The notes under the pieces were generated by a model that made no database searches, had not been told where the DNA came from, and worked only from the letters and a program-made list of their open reading frames with translations. 64,000 bases of DNA, from contig NZ_JBFEFI010000007.1 of NCBI RefSeq assembly GCF_040717535.1, forward strand, positions 186,001 to 250,000. Direction: 5' to 3'. The DNA comes from Thalassoglobus sp. JC818 (GTDB lineage: Bacteria; Planctomycetota; Planctomycetia; Planctomycetales; Planctomycetaceae). This document shows positions 1 through 8,055 of the stretch, piece by piece. Every line of letters starts with the position of its first letter. The stretch's first letter is position 1. Position numbers and translations under genes: made by a program.

Positions 1-1
1 C

Positions 2-910
2 GGCGGACCGACGACGGATACTGATGTCGAACGTCAGGTTCAAAGACTGGCAGCATGGGACAATGGAAGCGAGAAGTTGATTCAACAGAATCATCCCGAT
101 GTCGGTTGGCTCGTCTACGACAAGGACGGAGACGGAACCCATGACCACGGACATTCTCACGCCATTTCTCTGATCGACGTGATGGAAATTCATCCGATCG
201 ACCGTGCCTTGCTGCTTTGCAAGACCGAAGACGTTTCAGCCGAAGAAGCGAAGTCCAACCGCATCTTCAAGTGGCTCCAGCTATTGAATCAAGGGAAACG
301 AATTCCCGGAGTCGTGAATACAGACGCACATTACAATTTTCACGGTTCAGGGTGGCTGCGAAACTGGATTGAATGTTCGACCGATGATCCGAGCCAAATC
401 GACCCCATGGAAATAGTCCGAGCTTCCGAAGAGGGACGCGTTGTGATGTCGAACGGTCCATTCCTTTCGTTCACTGCGACAGCGGACGAGAAGACCACCG
501 GAGTCGGACAGGATCTCGCTGCTCCATCAGGTGAGGTGCAACTTAAGATTGATGTTCAATGCCCTAACTGGCACGAAGTCGACACAGTATTTGTACTCGT
601 CAATGGACGAGCCAGAGAAGATCTCATCTTCACCCGAGAAGAGCATCCAGCCGCATTTGAGAGCCGAGGGGAGGGCGGCGAGCTCACCCAGAATGTTTCA
701 CTCAACATCCTCCTAAAGCTCGATTCGGATGCACATCTCGTCGCTGTCGCAGGTGGCATCAACACCCAGCTTGGTCCAGTCGTCGGTCCGAGAATGGCCG
801 GTGTGCAACCGACCGCGCTGACCAACCCGATTTTCGTTGATGTGGATGGTGATGGAGTCGAGCACAACCTCGACACTCTTGGTCGCCCTCTTCCGGTCAA
901 AGGAGATTAG
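2..910 (+). CDS. CehA/McbA-type PHP metallohydrolase, C-terminal part (5' truncated by window edge)
   Basis: The frame is open from base 2 and runs to the TAG at 908-910, so the true start lies outside the window. Visible motifs are a His-rich stretch (HDHGHSH) followed by 'DVMEIHP', and then 'GVVNTDAHYNFHGSGWLRNW', where the Asp-His pair fits the last metal-binding segment of a PHP (polymerase and histidinol phosphatase-like) phosphoesterase. After it comes 'SNGPFLSFTA', typical of the C-terminal beta-sandwich in secreted CehA/McbA-family proteins. The C-terminus contains 'DVDGDGVEHNLD', an Asp-rich, calcium-binding-like segment. Known family members hydrolyse carbamate or phosphoester bonds, but the substrate cannot be read from the sequence. 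A paralogue of this family lies at 32602-33903. The catalytic N-terminus cannot be checked. Confidence 0.75.
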   Translation, partial: GGPTTDTDVERQVQRLAAWDNGSEKLIQQNHPDVGWLVYDKDGDGTHDHGHSHAISLIDVMEIHPIDRALLLCKTEDVSAEEAKSNRIFKWLQLLNQGKRIPGVVNTDAHYNFHGSGWLRNWIECSTDDPSQIDPMEIVRASEEGRVVMSNGPFLSFTATADEKTTGVGQDLAAPSGEVQLKIDVQCPNWHEVDTVFVLVNGRAREDLIFTREEHPAAFESRGEGGELTQNVSLNILLKLDSDAHLVAVAGGINTQLGPVVGPRMAGVQPTALTNPIFVDVDGDGVEHNLDTLGRPLPVKGD

Positions 911-1124
911 GCAAGGGGAATGAGAGCAGAAACGGTTCTCATTCACTTACGAGCACCGTGGATTCGAAGACCAATAATGTTCTGCGACCGAAGTCTGAGC
1001 GTTGTAGTTATTGGACGAACTTACTCAACTGCACGCTGAGCGACATTCACCCTGCTAGCTAGCGCAGGAAGTGGATTCTGTGCTCGTTATCAGCGATTTT
1101 CTTTGCGATTCAACAAGTGTCATA

Positions 1125-2495
1125 ATGCAGAATTCGACAGCTGATCAACTTCGGCAATGGGACAACGATCACGTATGGCATCCCTTCACACCAATGGAGG
1201 CGTATCAGGCAGAAGGGGCGCCGATCATCGAAAGCGGCGACGGTTTTGAGCTCATCGACGTTGAGGGAAACCGCTATCTCGACGGGATTTCTGCGCTATG
1301 GTGCAATGTCCACGGCCACAATGTCCCGGAGATCAATCTCGCAATTCAGAATCAACTTGGGAAGATTGCCCACACGACTTTGCTCGGGATGTCCTCTTCC
1401 CCCAGCATCGAACTTGCCAAGCGGCTAGTCGATCTGGCACCGAAGTCGTTGACGAGAGTTTTCTACTCAGACAGCGGCTCCACGGCTGTTGAGGCAGCTT
1501 TGAAAATTGCGTGGCAATACCATCGGCAAAAACCCTCCGGGCCAGAGGAGCGAGACCTGTTTGGAACGGTCAGCGGAGCATATCATGGCGACACGATCGG
1601 TTCCGTCAGTGTGGGGAGCATTGAACTGTTCCATCAAGTTTACGGAAAGATGCTGTTTCAAACAGTCAGTGTTCCATCACCAGCTTCGATCACTTCTCTC
1701 CATTCAGAGAACCGGGACCGTGACGTTACAGACTGCTTTGATCAGGTGCGAAACATCATCGAAGAGTACGGGTCACGGATGAATGCGTTCGTGATTGAAC
1801 CGCTCGTTCAAGGGGCAGCCGGAATTCTCGTTCATCCCCCTGGTTATTTGCAGCACGTTCGTGAGCTGACACAAAAGGCTGGGATTCTGCTGATCTGCGA
1901 TGAAGTGGCAGTCGGTTTCGGACGAACAGGGACGATGTTTGCCTGCGAACAGGAAGATGTCGAACCGGATCTTATGTGTCTCGCCAAAGGCTTAACCGGA
2001 GGCTATCTCCCGGTGGCGGTGACGATGGCGAGCGAAGAGATTTTCTCGGCGTTTCTGGGGGATCCATCCGCCGGAAGAACATTCTTTCACGGGCATACTT
2101 TCACCGGAAATCCGCTCGGCTGCGCAGCTGCGTTAGCGTCATTGGATCTGCTCGAGAAGAACTCCGTGTTGGAGAATTCGCGTCGAGTCGCCGAGGTTCT
2201 TCGCGAAGAATTGCAGAAGCTTGACTCGCATCCACATGTCGCAGAAATTCGCCAGAAAGGGACGATGGTCGGAATTGAACTCGTTCGTTCCCGCACACCG
2301 CTCGAAGCGTACTCATCAACTCGAAGAACCGGCCATCTCGTCACTTTGGCTGCTCGCAAACGCGGTGTGATACTGCGTCCGCTGGGAGACACGGTCGTCC
2401 TGATGCCTGCGCCAGCAATGCCAGAAGAACTTGTGAGAAAGCTCTGCCGAACGGCCATCGAGTCAATCGAAGAAGCGACTGCTGAGTCCAGCTAG
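1125..2495 (+). CDS. bioA: Adenosylmethionine-8-amino-7-oxononanoate aminotransferase (biotin synthesis)
   Basis: A class-III PLP-dependent aminotransferase of 456 residues, close to the usual BioA length. BioA transfers an amino group from S-adenosylmethionine to KAPA to give DAPA, the antepenultimate step of biotin synthesis. The N-terminal 'WHPFTPM' is characteristic of BioA rather than of other class-III enzymes. Cofactor-binding segments include 'SDSGSTAVEAALKIA', 'GAYHGDTIGS' and 'LLICDEVAVGFGRTG', and the PLP lysine is in 'LAKGLTGG' (about Lys288). The frame is open upstream to a GTG at 1071, but the ATG at 1125 begins 'MQNSTADQLRQWD', which fits the family start; no strong ribosome site is seen for either. 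No other bio gene lies in the window, so it appears monocistronic. Confidence 0.9.
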   Translation: MQNSTADQLRQWDNDHVWHPFTPMEAYQAEGAPIIESGDGFELIDVEGNRYLDGISALWCNVHGHNVPEINLAIQNQLGKIAHTTLLGMSSSPSIELAKRLVDLAPKSLTRVFYSDSGSTAVEAALKIAWQYHRQKPSGPEERDLFGTVSGAYHGDTIGSVSVGSIELFHQVYGKMLFQTVSVPSPASITSLHSENRDRDVTDCFDQVRNIIEEYGSRMNAFVIEPLVQGAAGILVHPPGYLQHVRELTQKAGILLICDEVAVGFGRTGTMFACEQEDVEPDLMCLAKGLTGGYLPVAVTMASEEIFSAFLGDPSAGRTFFHGHTFTGNPLGCAAALASLDLLEKNSVLENSRRVAEVLREELQKLDSHPHVAEIRQKGTMVGIELVRSRTPLEAYSSTRRTGHLVTLAARKRGVILRPLGDTVVLMPAPAMPEELVRKLCRTAIESIEEATAESS

Positions 2496-2526
2496 AGTAT
2501 TATTGGGTTTGCGGCACCGAGTAAAC

Positions 2527-2952
2527 TCAATCTGCCTGGATAGAGATTTTTCGAGGCTGAGACCTCGGGACACGCGGTAAGCGAACTTCGAGGACGCCAT
2601 CGGTCAACTTCGCTGAGATTCGCTCGTGGTCCACGTCATCACTGAGGATGAATGAGCGGAGAAAGTCACCTTGGTGATACTCCTGATGAACGAGTGATTC
2701 CAATCGATCGTTCGGCATATCGACTCGGCCGAAAAGGGTCAGGCGATTGTCCTGGACTTGGAGATCGAGATTCTCTGCGGAGACTCCGGGAAGATCAGCA
2801 CACAGCACTAAACCTTCTTCGGTTTCGTAAATGTCGATCGGGGGAGTCCGTACCCATCGCTGTGGACTCTCTTCGGATTGTGAGAGCGCAGCTTCTTCGC
2901 GATTGGGGGAGTCATCGCGTTCCGGTCGATTCGGTTCGATGGATTCACTCAT
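2527..2952 (-). CDS. Hsp20 family small heat shock protein (second of pair)
   Basis: A 141-residue alpha-crystallin-domain protein. Such proteins are ATP-independent holdases that bind unfolding proteins in the cytoplasm and form oligomers. The N-terminal ~35 residues are acidic and polar. The alpha-crystallin domain runs from about residue 38 ('IDIYETEEGLVLCADLPG') to the signature 'AKLTDGVLEVRLPR' near residue 120, followed by the C-terminal 'RKISIQ', an I-x-I-like anchor used for oligomer contacts. The start ATG overlaps the TGA of the upstream hsp20 gene by four bases (ATGA), so the two are probably translationally coupled. The protein is clearly diverged from its neighbour, so the pair is an old duplication or two subfamilies that may form mixed oligomers. 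Confidence 0.9.
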   Translation of the reverse strand: MSESIEPNRPERDDSPNREEAALSQSEESPQRWVRTPPIDIYETEEGLVLCADLPGVSAENLDLQVQDNRLTLFGRVDMPNDRLESLVHQEYHQGDFLRSFILSDDVDHERISAKLTDGVLEVRLPRVPRSQPRKISIQAD

Positions 2953-3434
2953 CGGGACTCTCCCTCTGCAGCGTTTTCGTTCGTAATTTCCGTCCGACCT
3001 TTGGTGACTGGAATCTGTTTCGGGGCAGCTGATGGAGTTTTGGGGAGATAGAGCTTCAGCAAGCCATCATTCAATTCCGCCCGCACATCGTCATCGTTAA
3101 TCCGTTCCGGAACTGAAATCGAACGCTCCCAGTTTCCGACAGGTCGTTCACGTCGACGGAATCGATCTTCCGGAACGTCCCCAGCTGGAGTCCGTACCCC
3201 GCGCATCGTAACCACGCCGTTCGCAACAGTGAGGTCAAGCTCGGATGCAGTGCAGCCCGAAAGCTCGGCGGTAATCAGATATTCTGAACCGAGGTCGTAA
3301 AGATTGAGCATTGGATAGGGGCGACCAATCCTCGGGTTTTCGAAAGCAATATCCATGCTTCGAACCCAACGATCGACTTCGCGTTCCAGGTCGCGGAACG
3401 CGTCAAATGCACTTCCCCATCGGAAAACGGGCAT
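2949..3434 (-). CDS. Hsp20 family small heat shock protein (first of pair)
   Basis: An alpha-crystallin-domain chaperone of 161 residues from the ATG at 3434 ('MPVFRWGSAFDAFRDLEREV'). The N-terminus has the amphipathic 'AFRDLEREVDRWVRSM' helix usual for bacterial Hsp20. The crystallin domain spans about residues 42-135, with signature 'AELNDGLLKLYLPK' and a C-terminal 'PKQIPV' anchor. The frame stays open upstream to 3485, but those 17 residues look unlike family N-termini, so the internal ATG is preferred. It is the promoter-proximal gene of a two-gene operon, overlapping its partner by four bases. No CIRCE (HrcA) element is present in the 354 bases upstream, which argues against HrcA control. 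A short perfect inverted repeat at 3597-3611 is the only operator-like element noted there. Confidence 0.9.
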   Translation of the reverse strand: MPVFRWGSAFDAFRDLEREVDRWVRSMDIAFENPRIGRPYPMLNLYDLGSEYLITAELSGCTASELDLTVANGVVTMRGVRTPAGDVPEDRFRRRERPVGNWERSISVPERINDDDVRAELNDGLLKLYLPKTPSAAPKQIPVTKGRTEITNENAAEGESR

Positions 3435-3788
3435 GTTCAACCTATTTAGCCACAAAATGTTTCTGAGGGCAGCATCAAAGTGCAAATGTTGCGCCTGACC
3501 TTCGTTTGAACAGGTATGCGAAGCGTAAGTTTAATTTTTTCAGATGTTTACGGAATCGTTTTTGATCAGTCTCGTTCGGACGAAAGCGTGCGAAGGCTGT
3601 CAAACTGACAGACGGCGTTAGCCATCTCGGTGATGCAACCGGTTTTTTTATCAAATTCGCTGAAACAGTTTGACTCGCTGAAACCCGGGGCTAGGTTTCA
3701 TGACGGAATGTATTGAGTCCCCTGAATTGTCGAGGTCAGCAGCGCGTCGAGCTGTCTCAAATCTGTAGACTTCTAATGGAAGAATCCT
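3435..3788. other. Divergent intergenic region between hsp20 pair and flp pilin
   Basis: 354 bases without a convincing gene. It must hold the promoters of both the minus-strand hsp20 pair and the plus-strand pilin gene. I found a perfect 6-bp inverted repeat with a 3-base spacer at 3597-3611 and a T-run at 3643-3649. No CIRCE element and no clear sigma-70 box pair could be defended. Confidence 0.5.
3597..3611. promoter_or_regulatory. Perfect 6-bp inverted repeat (possible operator)
   Basis: CTGTCA-AAC-TGACAG is read directly. It lies 163 bases upstream of the hsp20 start and 178 bases upstream of the pilin start, in a divergent promoter region. Operator function is only inferred from position and symmetry. 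Confidence 0.25.
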
Positions 3789-3980
3789 GTGTTCACTGGT
3801 AACTCAATCCGTTCGATTCGCAAGTTCCTTGCTGACGAAAGTGGGCCGACGTCCGTTGAGTACGCGGTCATGCTTGCGTTGATTCTCGCGGTTTGCATCG
3901 GGGCTGTCCGAGCCTTGGGTGACGGTCAGACCGGAATGTGGGGCAAAAACCTGAGTGAGTTGGAACGGCACGGCTTCTAA
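3789..3980 (+). CDS. Flp/Fap-type pilin (small orphan prepilin)
   Basis: A 63-residue protein starting at GTG 3789. The sequence 'DESGPTSVEYAVMLALILAV' is a Flp/Fap prepilin signature: a Gly cleavage site, Glu at position +5 (GPTSVEY) and a following hydrophobic segment that would be the pilus-packing helix. Flp pilins are exported and assembled by the Tad machinery into adhesive pili. The short polar tail after the helix (about 20 residues) fits Flp size. No tad, cpa or prepilin peptidase gene is in the window, so this is an orphan copy relying on machinery elsewhere. A perfect 8-bp hairpin follows at 4015-4033. The function is known from the family, while actual pilus assembly is inferred. 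Confidence 0.8.
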   Translation: MFTGNSIRSIRKFLADESGPTSVEYAVMLALILAVCIGAVRALGDGQTGMWGKNLSELERHGF

Positions 3981-4014
3981 TCGATCGACGTGATTTCTCT
4001 GCACTCTCAGCGGC

Positions 4015-4033
4015 GGCATTCAGTTTGAATGCC
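4015..4033. terminator. Perfect 8-bp hairpin downstream of pilin gene
   Basis: GGCATTCA-GTT-TGAATGCC lies 34 bases after the pilin stop. There is no T-tract, so it may be a factor-dependent terminator or an mRNA 3'-end stabiliser rather than a classic intrinsic terminator. It sits between convergent genes (pilin and FHA protein). Confidence 0.4.
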
Positions 4034-4115
4034 AGTCGAGGCGATCTCTCTGTAAACTTGCAAGCTGTTGTTCAGATCGCCCTTGCCTATCGATAAAGTG
4101 AATTCGGGTCAATCG

Positions 4116-4610
4116 TCAGCTTGAGGGATTTTCCTCGCTCTCAGAGTCTTGCTGCTCAGCATCACGCAGCTTGTCAAACAGATGAGCCCCTGTCTGCTCA
4201 ATGATGAAGTCATCGCTCTCTTCAGGAATCGCCTGAGGAAATTCTGTGCTCACCGGTCCTTTAGCGATGATCGGCTTCTGCGGTGGTGGCGAAGGTGCTC
4301 TTCGAGCTGTTGCTTCTTTCTTTTGGTTTGCAGCTGCCTGAAAACGAAACCCGACATCTCCGACCCAGACTTCGTCTCCGTGATTCAAGGGAAGTTCGGG
4401 TTGAGCGCTGGCGTCATTGACTCGGACTCCATTCATGCTGCCGAGATCCCGAATTAGGTAGGTGTCGTCAATCTGCGCAATGCAGCAATGTTTGCGAGAA
4501 ACCTTGCGGCTCGTCTTGAGAACAATGTCGCATTCGTTTCCCCGACCAATGAACATGACTGCCTTGGCAAGATGGATCGGAGCACCGCCTGCGAGTGGAA
4601 TCAGAATCAT
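4116..4610 (-). CDS. FHA domain protein
   Basis: A 164-residue cytoplasmic protein with one forkhead-associated domain near the N-terminus. The key phosphothreonine-binding residues are visible: 'IGRGNECDIVL' (Gly-Arg), 'SRKH' (Ser, His) and 'RDLGSMNGVRVN' (Asn). FHA domains bind phosphothreonine and commonly work with Ser/Thr kinases, of which planctomycetes have many; one is at 42848-44926. The C-terminal 70 residues are Pro/Glu/Ser-rich and probably disordered, ending in 'DSESEENPSS'. A GTG at 4622 would add four residues; the ATG at 4610 is preferred. The partner kinase cannot be inferred. Confidence 0.85.
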   Translation of the reverse strand: MILIPLAGGAPIHLAKAVMFIGRGNECDIVLKTSRKVSRKHCCIAQIDDTYLIRDLGSMNGVRVNDASAQPELPLNHGDEVWVGDVGFRFQAAANQKKEATARRAPSPPPQKPIIAKGPVSTEFPQAIPEESDDFIIEQTGAHLFDKLRDAEQQDSESEENPSS

Positions 4611-4832
4611 CCGCACATCCACTTGCTTTCGGGGAGCGAAGAACAGGAATTACTTCGAATGTTATCGCATTGGCGGTGCGTTGCCGATGAAAATCGGGAA
4701 TTTCCATGCCGACTCAAGCGATCCCAATCACATCGGATGTTACTGCGTCTTTTGCGGACAAATTCAGCAACAGTCGAAAGGTCAGAGCAGACAACCAGCG
4801 AACCGATGTTCTAGAACAAGTTGCTCTTTCCT

Positions 4833-4859
4833 GTGCACACAAAACAGAAAATGTTCTAG
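4833..4859. repeat. Short dispersed repeat, copy 1
   Basis: The string from GTGCACAC to AGAAAATGTTCTAG resembles 32101-32129 (GTGCACA, A-rich spacer, AGAAAATGCTCTAG). This copy overlaps the TAG stop of the Rieske gene at 4856-4858. It is short enough for chance to be possible. Confidence 0.3.
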
Positions 4860-5179
4860 TCGTTCGGATATTGGACGAAAATTTCGTCGCTGCGAATTTC
4901 AACCTTGAACGTCTCAACCGGTTGTGTGGCTGGCATGCAGAGAGCTTTTCCTGTGCGAATGTCGAACTTTGCTCCGTGTCTTGGGCAGGTCAATTCGCAG
5001 CCGCTAATCTCCCCATCGGTCATTGGCTGACCGTCGTGAGTGCAGACATCTTCGACGCAGTAGTAATCGTCTCCGATCCTGATCACGAGTGCAGAGATTT
5101 CATCTCCGAGGATGACAGACAATCGGTCTCCGTCACCAAGTTCCGACGTTGAACCAACTCGTTCGAAGCGATCACTCAT
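4856..5179 (-). CDS. Rieske 2Fe-2S ferredoxin (non-haem iron oxygenase ferredoxin type)
   Basis: A 107-residue soluble Rieske protein. The cluster ligands are visible as Cys46-x-His48 ('CTHDG') and Cys65-x2-His68 ('CPRHGAKFD'), the arrangement that binds a [2Fe-2S] cluster with two Cys and two His. Proteins of this size and sequence act as electron carriers to aromatic-ring dioxygenases or are found next to SUF iron-sulfur assembly genes. Neither is adjacent here; the nearest gene is prs, 68 bases upstream on the same strand, with which it may be cotranscribed. It lacks a signal peptide or membrane anchor, so it is not a respiratory bc1-type Rieske. The physiological partner is unknown. Confidence 0.85.
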   Translation of the reverse strand: MSDRFERVGSTSELGDGDRLSVILGDEISALVIRIGDDYYCVEDVCTHDGQPMTDGEISGCELTCPRHGAKFDIRTGKALCMPATQPVETFKVEIRSDEIFVQYPND

Positions 5180-5247
5180 AGTCTGCGGTTTCCAGAAATT
5201 GTTGACTCTCCGGCTGAATGCAGAACAGCCAGGATCTGCGATAAACC

Positions 5248-6258
5248 CTATTCGTTCGGGATAGCCCCGTCAGGGAACAGCTGCGAGACACTCGTTCGAT
5301 CATGGATCGACTGAATGGCTTCCGCGAAGAGTTCCGCGACGGACACGACGGAAATATTGTGTGGCAGCGGATCGTTTTGAGGTTCGATCGTGTCTGTAAT
5401 GAACAGCTGCTTGATTCCACTCTTCGCGATTCGCGGTGCAACTCCCTTCGAAAGCACACCGTGTGAAACAGCAGCATAAATGTCGTTCGCACCCCGATCT
5501 TTCAGGACGTCGGCCATCGACATCAGCGTTCCACCTGAGATGGTGAAGTCGTCGACGATCAGAACGTTGCGGCCATCAACGTCTCCGATCAACTCGAGAA
5601 CTTCCGCCCGTTCCGTGTGGTCGCGTCGAGTCTTATTCCCGATGACAACTGGAACGCCGAGGTAGTTTGCGTAAGCTGAAGCGCCCTTGGCGAATCCGAT
5701 GTCGGGGGAACAGACCACGAGGTTCTCAATTCCCAGCGACTTGATGTGATCACACAAGACGTAGCGGGCGTAAAGGTGATCGACTGGAACCCGGAAGAAT
5801 CCCTGAATCTGCGGGGAGTGCAGGTCCATCATGAGGCAGCGGTCCGCTCCGGCTGCTTCGAGTGCATCGGCACACACGCGAGCACGAATCGAAACTCGCG
5901 GTTCGTCCTTTTTGTCCCCTTTTGCGTAGCTGAAGAAGGGGATGACGGCTGTAATCTGCTGTGCACTGGCTCGTTTCAGGGCATCGATCCAGAACAGCAA
6001 CTCCATGAAGTTGTCGTTGACCGGCTGGTGAGTTCCCTGAATGACGTAACAATCGCAGCCGCGGACGTTTTCGAGAACGCGAACGAAAACGTTCCCTTCA
6101 CTGAAATAGTGTGCTTCGCAGGGAGTCAACCTCACCCCCAACTCGTTGGCGATTTTCGTAGCCAGCTGCTTATTTGCTGAGCCGGCAATGATCGCCAATT
6201 CCCCTTGTGGAGGCTGAAACGCTTGCGGACGGGGACCGTTGTTCGGTCGATATGACAT
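5248..6258 (-). CDS. prs: Ribose-phosphate pyrophosphokinase (PRPP synthetase)
   Basis: A 336-residue enzyme that converts ribose 5-phosphate and ATP to PRPP and AMP for purine, pyrimidine, histidine and NAD synthesis. The N-terminal half has the 'QGTHQPVND' and 'PFFSYAKGDKKDEPR' segments that match the ATP-binding flexible loop, and 'MDLHSPQIQGFF' gives the metal/ATP ligands (about Asp145 and His147). The PRPP loop 'VLIVDDFTISGGT' lies at about residues 232-244. A ~17-residue Pro-rich N-terminal extension precedes the conserved fold. The loop 'YAKGDKKDEPRVSIRARV' differs from the usual 'YARQDRK' wording, but all catalytic features are present. Start ATG at 6258. The Rieske gene follows on the same strand. 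Confidence 0.93.
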   Translation of the reverse strand: MSYRPNNGPRPQAFQPPQGELAIIAGSANKQLATKIANELGVRLTPCEAHYFSEGNVFVRVLENVRGCDCYVIQGTHQPVNDNFMELLFWIDALKRASAQQITAVIPFFSYAKGDKKDEPRVSIRARVCADALEAAGADRCLMMDLHSPQIQGFFRVPVDHLYARYVLCDHIKSLGIENLVVCSPDIGFAKGASAYANYLGVPVVIGNKTRRDHTERAEVLELIGDVDGRNVLIVDDFTISGGTLMSMADVLKDRGANDIYAAVSHGVLSKGVAPRIAKSGIKQLFITDTIEPQNDPLPHNISVVSVAELFAEAIQSIHDRTSVSQLFPDGAIPNE

Positions 6259-6401
6259 GCCGGACTGCTAGGTTGAAATGATGAACAATTGAGGAAGAAC
6301 CCAACGATGTTGGCATCATATCGGTCCGGGGAGACGACACAAGCGTCGCACAGTCGTCGATCTCTCCGGAACTGATTTCGAGGAGAAAACTCCGACAGAA
6401 A

Positions 6402-7724
6402 TCACACTTTCGACAACTCAACTTCAGCTGAGGTCTCCTGACTGTCGAATTTCATGTCCTGATCTCGAGGATCAGGCATTCGAGCCAGCAATGTGAAGAC
6501 GATGACCGGGAGCGGCATGACCGCGAACAAGATCAGGGAGAGGTCGAACGATCCCTGCCAGTCCTTAATCAGTCCCATCGCGAACGGGCCTCCGCTCGAC
6601 GAAACGACCATCGTTGTCATCGCGAATCCTGTGATTTGTCCAAGATGACGTCTTCCGAAACGGCGTGCCCAGAGTGGGTGAGAGATCCCGAAAAATGTTC
6701 CCTGACCAGTTCCGAGCAACCCGCCAGCCAGGAGTGCAGTCGCTGAGGAATCGGATTGGTAGAGCAAAACCAGTCCACCTGCCAGTCCAAGGTGACCGGC
6801 GATCATGAGAGGTTTCGGCGGAACGTAATCGGCCAGAACCCCACCGATGAATTGAGTAATTGCCATGCAAGCTGCGAGCACGGACATGAACCGGGCGTGA
6901 TCCCATTCACTCAGTCCTCGTTCCGCGAGAACCGGTGTCAGGTTGAAAACAACCGCAGTCATGACCAAAGCATTCAAGCCTGCCCCGAACGTAATCGCCC
7001 AGAAGGCGAACGTTCGCATCGATTCATGCAGAGTCAGCCCGTTTAACTGGATCGATTCCGATTTTGTTTCGTCGAGCCCGTGATCAATGCTCTGCCCGAC
7101 GTCTTCCGGTCGTGACTGAAAGAGGCAAACGAACAATGGAACCAGACCGACCAGAATGACACACGCCCAAAGTGCGTATGTTTCCCGCCAGTCCAGAAAG
7201 GTCAACAACCATAAGTTGATGGCTGGAACCGTTCCCATCGCCACGGAAATTGCGATCTTTCGAAATGCCTCAACGAGACCGAGTCGGCGGTCAAACCAGA
7301 AGGCCAGGGTGTTACCACTCAACATGGCAAGCGTGCCTGGGCCAAGCATTCGAAGAAAGCAGAACGCAACCAAAAGCATGAACCAGTTCATGCTGACCGA
7401 AAGCACGAGGCAAGCACCTGCGAGAAGAATCAACGTAGCGAGCATTGTCGTGCGCAATCCCCAGCGGTCCATCAATCGACCGAAGTAGGTGATTGGAATC
7501 GCACCCAGCAATGTTCCCATCAGATAAGCGCCGGCCAATTGGGTGTGCGAGAGATTGAGCGATTCTCGAATCGGCGCGTTAAATGTCGAGATCCCAAACG
7601 TCTGACCGACAGCTGTTGCGGCCAGTGCTAGCATGGCGAGCGGGAGCATGACCCAACCGTAATAAAACGGAAGTGTTGAGTTTCGACTGATTGCCAAATC
7701 GGAAGAATTCATTCGTCCATCCAT
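6402..7724 (-). CDS. MFS family transporter
   Basis: A 440-residue polytopic membrane protein with about 12 hydrophobic segments, the first at 'YYGWVMLPLAMLALAATAV'. Major-facilitator features include 'YFGRLMDRWGLRTTML', which matches the conserved Gly-x3-Asp-Arg-x-Gly loop between helices 2 and 3, and 'LADYVPPKPLMIAGH' as the equivalent after helix 8. MFS carriers move small solutes across the inner membrane using ion gradients. The sequence resembles the monocarboxylate/oxalate-formate antiporter branch, but the substrate cannot be assigned. ATG starts are available at 7724 and 7712; the TTG at 7730 is less likely. It is flanked by non-coding DNA, so it is probably transcribed alone. Confidence 0.85.
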   Translation of the reverse strand: MDGRMNSSDLAISRNSTLPFYYGWVMLPLAMLALAATAVGQTFGISTFNAPIRESLNLSHTQLAGAYLMGTLLGAIPITYFGRLMDRWGLRTTMLATLILLAGACLVLSVSMNWFMLLVAFCFLRMLGPGTLAMLSGNTLAFWFDRRLGLVEAFRKIAISVAMGTVPAINLWLLTFLDWRETYALWACVILVGLVPLFVCLFQSRPEDVGQSIDHGLDETKSESIQLNGLTLHESMRTFAFWAITFGAGLNALVMTAVVFNLTPVLAERGLSEWDHARFMSVLAACMAITQFIGGVLADYVPPKPLMIAGHLGLAGGLVLLYQSDSSATALLAGGLLGTGQGTFFGISHPLWARRFGRRHLGQITGFAMTTMVVSSSGGPFAMGLIKDWQGSFDLSLILFAVMPLPVIVFTLLARMPDPRDQDMKFDSQETSAEVELSKV

Positions 7725-8055
7725 GTTCAAGAATGCGAAACAGACGCGTCACGAGTCGTTCCGTCATGGGCTAGCTTCGCGTTCGACCATACCACCGAAG
7801 AGGCAATTGGAAATGAAGACGTTCGCCGATTTTTCGAGATTATTGAATCTATTCGGTTAGTTGATCAACACATCCAGACGAGTGAATGACTGGCCGCGAT
7901 CTTATGTCAAAATACTGATCACTCACTTGCGATGGATCAGTGGTAGTGAATGTGTGAAGTCGGTTCATTTCGCTCTCACGTTGGCCATTTAGTGAGACGC
8001 ATCACAGTTTCGCAGTAATTTGGAACTGCACATGTTGTTATTCGAAACGTGATGC
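7725..8055. other. Intergenic region between MFS gene and sulfatase
   Basis: 331 bases with no supportable gene. The only structure noted is a 7-bp inverted repeat ACTGATC/GATCAGT at 7914-7920 and 7935-7941 with a 14-base spacer. No T-tract follows, and I cannot assign it to a terminator or operator. Confidence 0.4.

Noticed and set aside
3435-3788. CIRCE (HrcA) element upstream of the hsp20 pair
   Set aside because: I looked for TTAGCACTC-N9-GAGTGCTAA and found no match; the GCACTC-AA-GAGTGC palindrome at 48040-48053 lacks the 9-base spacer and is far from any heat-shock gene.
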